Source: Thamnaconus septentrionalis (lineage: Eukaryota > Chordata > Actinopteri > Tetraodontiformes > Monacanthidae). Taken from it: DNA of 64,000 nt. Of this stretch, positions 41,827 to 50,255 are shown piece by piece. The notes under the pieces are model-generated. The model searched no databases and was not told the origin of the DNA. It saw only the letters and a program-made list of their open reading frames with translations. Location: assembly GCA_009823395.1 (NCBI GenBank), contig CM020510.1, positions 3,985,273-4,049,272 of the forward strand. The letters are read 5' to 3'. The stretch's first letter is position 1, and each line of letters begins with the position of its first letter. A program made the position numbers and the translations under genes.

Positions 41827-44105
41827 GGTGAAGATTAAATCAAGTCTATGTGGGAGGTGCAGAAACAGCAGATTTTCTGGCCATCGGAGTCGACTGGTCG
41901 ATCAATAAGTCCCACAGAGCAGCGCATCAGAAACGCTCCGATGGATTTTCAATAAATTACCGTTTCACACAGAAGTGCGCACGCACACACACAAACACAC
42001 ACAAACCGCTGAAATTACACGGGCATGAGGTTTTAATGAAGTGTTTAATCGGTGCGGCAGGATGCAGGATGGGGTTCTTGGTATCTGAGCGATCTGAGTG
42101 GTTTTATTAAGTTGTGCGATGGATTTCTTTATATGAGATCTGCTGGAATTCAGAGCCTGGGATGAAGTCGACGCTTCGGATACGAGCTGGAGACGATGTT
42201 TAGTGTCGTTGTTTGGGTTGTTGGAGCGAGAGATGGTTTGGAGGGAAGAAACAGAATAAAAATCAAGTATAAAATAAAGTAAAAATAGAATTTAGCCGGA
42301 TAAACATGTATACAAAACGTAAGAGAGAACGAAAGCTGACAACTTGATGGAGAAACTGTGAAAATCTTTTCCAGCAAAACCAAATAAAACCTATTTTCCT
42401 TAATCAAACAAAGACTTTCCAACCAAGACGCAGCAGTGGAATTTGAGATTTCAGGAATTCGGACTGATTTGGGTTAATTTTCGCAACAGATGCTGGAACC
42501 TTCAGGGCGAATTAGCGTTAACCAGCAGCAGTAATGAGTGTTCAGTAACGGTGGGCAAGTCAGCAGCAGCCGGAGGTGCTGGAGTCGACTGCAGGTGGGA
42601 GTGATTCCTGCTCTGCGCCGCCTCTCTTGGCTTTCGCCACTTTCATCTTAACAGACAATTTGAAAAACTCAACGCGCTCCCGCTCTGCTCAGACGACCGT
42701 CGCCGGACGCCAGTTGCCATCTCGTGAATGTTTCATGCGTGTTGCTATGACTCATTGCTAATTCATGCCACTGTGCGTTCCAATAGAGCGCCGGGACCGT
42801 TTGACAAGAGTGGCAACAACTGGAGCCTCGAGGAGACAGCTAGCCCTGGCAAACGCACCTTTGGTGGAGAACAGCTGTATTTCTACAGAGAAAACCTCCA
42901 GAGGAACAAGCGGAGAAGTGGTGAAATGAAAGAAATAAGTTTTGCGGCAGAAGGTCTTCCACTCACAGCTCCGTCAGCCCAGCGTGTGAATCTGCCCCTG
43001 CTGAATTATTAACCAGCAGACGGCAGCAGTGGCGAACTCTGCAGCAGCTCCGTGACACCCAGTGCGGACACTTCAGGAAGAACCGGCTGCTTTATTTTCC
43101 ATTTTTCACAGAGAATCTCTTCATCTCTGCATCTTCCTGCAGGTGTTTTTGGCCACAAGGCCATTTCCATCCATTCATCCATCTGCCTGATCGTCTCATT
43201 TCCCTTTCAGATGGCTTCAGGTGGCAAATTCCAATTCATATATATTCATCAGGTTTGCTTTATGTTCATGGTTCAAGGTTTCAATCTAGCAGCAAGGTCT
43301 TCGTCAGCGGACTGACGTTGGGCCTCAGCTGCCGCACCAGCCACTGACACACAGAGACCCGCCAGGTTCACCAGGTTCACCAAGTTCACCAGATTCACCA
43401 GGTTCACCAGGTTCACCATCCACAGCAAGCAGCAGGTTCGCCCTGATGATGCACCTCTGATGCTTCAGATCTTCAGATCTCCTGAAAGGCTCCAGCTCAG
43501 CGCTTAAATGCACATATTTGAAGACTATTGAGTTATAAAACTAATGGAAAGCATGGAATTAATATTTTTTTTAAAAAGAAGAAGAACTCATACAAGCTGA
43601 CTCGAGGCAGTTTTTGTGGTTCTGGTAACAGAGCCGCTGCTCAGCCGGCTGGATGCAAAACAGGTTTGCAGAATAAGAATAAATGTGATGCAGCGAAACA
43701 GCAAATTACCACCAGTGCTTTTTTCTCTCTTTTGTTTCATCCATCACGGTGATGGTGACAGAAAACAGTTTTCCATGTTTTAGACAGAAAACTTGCATAA
43801 GCTGTTTGATCCATCAAACACTGTTTTAGTCAGACCGACCACGCACACACACACACACACACACCTGTCAATCATCCCTTAACTCGGTGCCTTCTCTCCT
43901 CGGGGATTCACTCTTTAATCGACCTCCCTGCCGTGTGGCAGCTGTGTGTTTGCAGGCTGCTATTTGTGAGCTTCAATAATTGTGTTAAATGAAAAGAGAT
44001 TCTCACTAAACAATCGAAATAAATCTGTCAACGAGCCTTTTAGATGTAACAGTAGTAGAACGACAATAAACACCTCCATCAATAGAGCAGACGCACACTC
44101 ACTCA

Positions 44106-44144
<39 letters not shown>

Positions 44145-44233
44145 TAGACAACCCACACAGAGTTGCAGATTTATACAGTCACTCACATCTCCATGGAGAC
44201 AGAAGTCAATTATGTGGCCTTCACGCAGGTGGT

Positions 44234-44284
<51 letters not shown>

Positions 44285-45736
44285 AGGTGAAATAATCCTG
44301 CTGTTGCACTGATGAATGACAGGTCGTCAGGTCGGAATACGACCTGACCAATCAGCAGCATCCAGTCTGCCAAGAGAAAGAGGCGGGACTGTAGCTGTGG
44401 GAGGGGCCTGTGATGACACAACATGAAGCCTGTTGCTGTTAAAAAAAAAAAAAAAAGAGTGGGAGTGGGGGGACACTGTAGTTTGACGCGGTGCCGACGG
44501 AAAAGGTCGTGCCCTCAGTGTTTCTTCCCAGAAGTATTTGGACACCCTGAGCGTCGTCACTCCTGCAGTCAGCAGGCTCGGTTTCAGTCTCCAAACGCTT
44601 CCGAGAAAAAAAACCAAAAAAACCACAAGTGCTGCTTCAGTGCCGAAGACGAGGAGCAACTGTTCAGGATGTTCAGGACCACGCCGTGGTGTTATGACAT
44701 AATGAGCCGTTTAATTCTTAGCTAGTCTCGGGTGTAAGAAAAAAATCTGAATCCTTTTCTGGGGATGAAACGCAAAGAAATAATTCATCACAACTCTGGA
44801 AACCCAAGAGGGTTCGAAAACGCGTCCGAAAATCCAGTTACACACAGCGAGAAAAATCACAGCAACTCTGTCATCTGTGGTTGCAGCATCATCTCTGGAA
44901 GGTTCTGCAACACGCGTGTGTGTGTGTGTGTGTGTGTGTTAACCAGGCGGGCCAGCAGCCCCGGGCCTCCCTCAGGCCTCCTGGATCAGCCGCAGCTCGC
45001 CGACACCGAGCCCTCGGCGTGTTTCATCACCGACGCACAAAGACGGAGGGAAGGAGCAGAAACGGAGGAAACAGGAGGAGAGGCTCCGAGGAGGCGAGCG
45101 AGCAACCGACCGGAGGCGGGAGAGGAAACGGCGACGGCCTGGGAGGAAGCTGCACGTTGACGCAACCCGACGTTCGCCAGCGCCGCATCACACAGCTGCG
45201 TGTCTCTGCCCTGGACCCTGGACCCCCTCCAGCACTGCTAATATAACGTAATAATAAGAATATAAAACACAAGTCTCCTCACTGCTTTTCATCCATTATT
45301 ACTAATTATTCTGATTTTATTATGGACCATTTTGTTCAGATCCTTCCATGTTGTGTGACCCAGAGGATCATTAGCCACTAATTCACTGCCGCAGGAGACC
45401 AATCAGGCTCTTTCAGACCTGCGATGCGTTGATCACGAGGTGAAAAAACCTTTCATTCGCAGACATCACTTCCACACACTTACAGAACGGTCCAGACTCT
45501 CTGGAGAGAAAAAAAAAATCCCAGAAGGTTGAGAGCGAGCTAAATAAATAAAATGAATCTGGAGCGACTAAACTCTGGATTCAGCTCACACACACGCGCA
45601 CACACGTGCACGCACACAGCAGGTGAATTATCGGCGCTGAGAGGTTTTCACCTCGCAAATTGCCGTCACGCGGCAGATGAAAAGCCTGAGTCGGGTTTCC
45701 GCTTTGTGATTCGTCACAAGGATTAATGATGTTATC

Positions 45737-45787
<51 letters not shown>

Positions 45788-46539
45788 CGGGTGGCAGACT
45801 GGCAGATGCTGTTTGTGATGCAGCCCATGTTAACAGGCCCCAGCCAGCGATCAAGAGCCTCGGGACGCTGCGTCCCTGCAGCTCCTCTTGTCGCTTTTGT
45901 CGTCGCTCGGCTCCCAGTGAGACAGACAGCAGTGAAAATCCCCCTCAGAGACACCGCAGAGCTTAGAGTGTCTAAAAGGGAGCGGAATTCAGGGGTCAGG
46001 GTTAAGGTCAGGGTCAGGGTTTGTGCTGGTCTGCGCCCCAGGCTGCAAAATGAATGGAAGTCGGTAGCTGTGTTTCCAGTTTTGAAAAATTTCGACAAAG
46101 TACAATTGCCGTAATTCTCGTAAAAGTTTTTGTGTATTTCCATGACCAGTTTTTTATTGCCATATTTAGGTTTTGCGCAATTCTTGGGTTAATGGAAACG
46201 GAGCTCTTGTAAAGTCCTTGTACAGCTTGAGAAACAGAGGTGTGTGTGTGTGTGTGTGTGTGTGAGTGTGTGCATGCATATGTGTTGGCATGTGTGCTAA
46301 ACTGTACCAAATTGAGCGATGCCACTGGAGCCAGGGACCTGATTACCATAGCAACAAGCGGAGAGGATGCAGCCGTGCAGGACCGTTTACTGCGAGGCTG
46401 TTTGGAAGTCGACCAGCCGACACACTCACTTTCCTTCCAATTATTTGCTTTTTCTGCCACATTTAATCCCCACCACCACCCCCAATGATACATTATTTGT
46501 TGCCGCACACAATAAACGAGCAGCTGCTGCCTTAGCGTA

Positions 46540-46571
<32 letters not shown>

Positions 46572-49500
46572 ACACAGGGAGTTATTAGTGCCAAAACTCA
46601 CGATGGCTGTGTTCACTCTGACTAAAAGTGCCACTTTCTGCTGTCAGCTGACTCCGCCTCCACTCGGCCAGGGGAAGACTTCATGGAACAATGATAACAG
46701 GTCAGCTGCTGATTGGCTTAGGCTTTGCCCTGGGTTATCGCCAAATTCGGAAGACGATGGCGGCAGTCAAAGGTCTCCAAAAGCTGCCCGTCATGATTTT
46801 TGAGGTGGGCAGAGCCGTTGGCACTCAGACACTGGCGCTTTCTCAACTGACACACGATGTGGATAACAACATGGATGTCATTTTGGAGAAGCTTTCGGCT
46901 TTGCAGAGGCATATGGATCGTTTTGATCGTTTTGGAGACCAGAATTGGCAAACAGGGTGGTTGAGTCTATTGGGTCAGGACTACTCGCCCTGACCCAAAC
47001 GATCCTGATCTGTATTTCGGCGCCCTGTCGCACCGGCCTCAGCCAAGGTCGCTGCTGGAACAACTCCTCCAGGAGGTTGCTGCATTCAGACGCTCTGAAC
47101 TTCCAATCCTCCAGTCCAGTCCTGTCTTCCCCCCTATTGTATCTATGTGTATATGTATAGGCGGGGATTGGACAATTTCGGTACATGTTAGATTAAAGGG
47201 CTATCATCATCGGTTTGGCATCAGCCCACAACTCGACAAGAAGCCACGCTGTTTATTTTCTCATGAATCAGAACAGGGACAACAGGAATCCAACCCAGGG
47301 TTGCTCACTTGGTTTTCAGGGACACAGACAGACTGAGATTCTGCCAGCGCAATTTGCTGTTTTGGGTCCATGATTTTTTTTTTTTTTTGAGAGCGCTTGT
47401 TTGTTTTAACTAAATTTCAGCTGGCCAAAGCTTGTGTTTTTTATTTTGTACACTGAGGAGGAAAAATATTTTTCATGAAAACCTCTAAAGAATACATTTG
47501 GTTAATTATAATAGCGGGCCAAAACTGTCTTTACTCGGATTCACAGCAGCACAGAGCAATTTTTTTTAATAGGAAGTGGATGGACAGAGTTCCTAAAATT
47601 AGAGGTGCAACAGAATCAGAATACAATTTTTAAGGAAAGATGAAATAATATAATGGATGCACCAATCATTGGCATTGGCATAAGATCACATGAGGTCAAA
47701 GGATTGTATGACCTGGCCCAGTGCAAAACATTTAAAGGACTAAAGTGGAAGAATATAGTCAAGAAAGTTTCTATGAATAAAAATGAAATTGTTGGGGTTT
47801 TGTTCGTTCACAATACATTTCATATTATTCATTTCTGCTATCAGTAGGTAAAACCCCACCACCACCCTCACGGCAAACACAGATAAATAAACAAGGTCCA
47901 GTAAACAAAGTGGGGACTTGTTGGCATTTGCTGCACGTGGCTGCAGAAGACGGAGCAGAACGGGTCAGATAAGCTGCTGCCTGGTTTGAACATTTCAATA
48001 TTTACAGCCGTGTGTTTATCGTGGCCGCTTCTGTCAACACACACACACACACGCACAAACACACACACACACGCACACACACAGATTACAGTCTGGCTCT
48101 CTGGGATGGATTTGCGCTCATTCACATCTCTGCTCTGTCTGAAGACACCGGCACCAGTTTCCTGTTATCACCACAACAACAACAACAACAAGGAGGAGGA
48201 GGATGAAAAAGACGTACAACCACGTATTATTTCCCTCCACAGTCGGACAGCAAACCTCCAGGTGCTTTTAAAAGCCTTCCGGTTCTGCTACGTGGCCAAG
48301 GCCGTCGCCGACATGATATTTCTTCTACACAGCGACGGTAAGTGAGCAAGTCATGTTTATTTCTTCAGCACTTTTTCACAGAAGTGAGTCACAAAGTGCT
48401 TTGCGAGGACGATTAAAAAAAATACGTAAACAGGAAGAAAAAAAAATCTGCCAGACGAGATGCGTGACGGGGAAGAGAAATAAAGCCTGTTTGAGGAGAC
48501 AGACACAAACAGTTCAGGGTTACAACACAGGTGTTTGATGAGTTCAGAGGTCCAAAAAAATGTTCCAAGTAAGAACGACGTGGGTTTTTAAACCAAAAGG
48601 AAATTTTGGAGACGGAGAAAAAATGAGTGGATGGAGAAAGGAGGGGAAGGTGATTGGATTTCATGAGCTGGTCTGGTATTGTTGGGCAACAACAGTGAGA
48701 CTTTCTTCATTTGTTTTGGTGTCTCTGTGGTGGTCACAACACAAGAAGAAAAAATATGCAACATTCTGTGCAACTCTCCGCGGCAGCAACAGCGGAGCGC
48801 GCGAAAAAAAAGCATTGAAACAAAAGGAAAGAATCTTGAAACGGTATCACAGCACAAATGCCACAGTGCGTTTGACTGATGTTGTTCTTCCTCCTCTGAC
48901 CGTCAGATTCACTCACTTCCTCCTGCTTCATACACATTCTTTAAGAGGCCTGCAGAAACAATCAAAACACTTGGAAAGCCACCAGGGGGAGCCGTCCGTC
49001 TTGTACGGACCAATCAGACTTGTTGTTTAGCATCGCCACCTTGCGGCTACTTGCAACATATTGGCCTTTTTTTGATTGTTTGTTTTTTTCTGTTTTTCCC
49101 CCATCCAGGCTAATCTCTTAAACTGGCAGGAAGCTGATGAGATTGAGGAAATTAGCTCAGAGTGAAAATGCCGTCTGTTGGAAGTTGACAAGACGGACGA
49201 GCCAAATTTCTTTTTTTTCATTACAACCTGCTCCAGCTCTCCAATCTGATTGGCCAGCACTCATGTTGTTTTTCAGCGGGAACCAAGTATGGAAGGAGTT
49301 GTCCTCAGTCGGATGGACAGAAAAGTAACAAGTAAATCGACAGTAAAAATAACTAATAAAACAGAGTATTAAAAGAAACAATCACCCATACGCATAGACA
49401 AACATCTCCATTGTACACAGATTGTTATTGTAATTGTATTGCGGAAAGAGTACACCCCCCGACCCCCACTCCAGCAGGAAGCCGCACTCAGCCTTCCGCT

Positions 49501-50210
49501 AACACAGGAAGTGGCGTGGAGGTGAGTGCAAGGTCGCGTCCGTCGATCACATCAATACCAAAACTGTCTTTCATAGACTTTTCAAAGACTCTTTTATCTT
49601 TGTTCAGGTCTTTTCAACTCATCTTTCCAAGAGGGCGGGGCTGATGCCGGCCAATGATATGAAAGGATTCTGTGAACCACGAGGGAACTGAGGAGTGTTT
49701 TCTGTCCTGAACCTCCACGCTGAGTGGGATCTGCATGAAAGATGGCAGAGAACCACAGTGAAACAACTTCTAACGAGGATAAAACTGCCACTGCGCCAGC
49801 AGCCACGACATTATCTGCAGCTCCTACTCCTCCTCGTCCTCCGCCTCCTCCGCCTCCTCCCCCTCTTCCTCCTCCCTCCTCTGTGGTGCTGAAGGACATC
49901 TGGCCGCTGTTGTTTCCCAATTTTTTTGTCACGACTAAATGAAACAACAGCCGACTGCAGCCTCAGACTAATGCAAGCTGAAGTGAGGCACTTCAGGTGG
50001 GAGCTTTTCAAGATGGATCAGGGGCATTTTTTTAGATTTGAAATCACAGTAAGAATCACAGAGGTCGTTGTCAGCATTCCTGAAAATGTTGTGTAAATGT
50101 TTCATAAGCAACCTGTGTGACCAGAATCTGTGGGTTGCTTCAAAGCAGAAACTGCTCTGCAAAGGTGACGTTTGCAGAGGGAAATCAACACTGTCATGAT
50201 ATGGTCTCAC

Positions 50211-50255
<45 letters not shown>

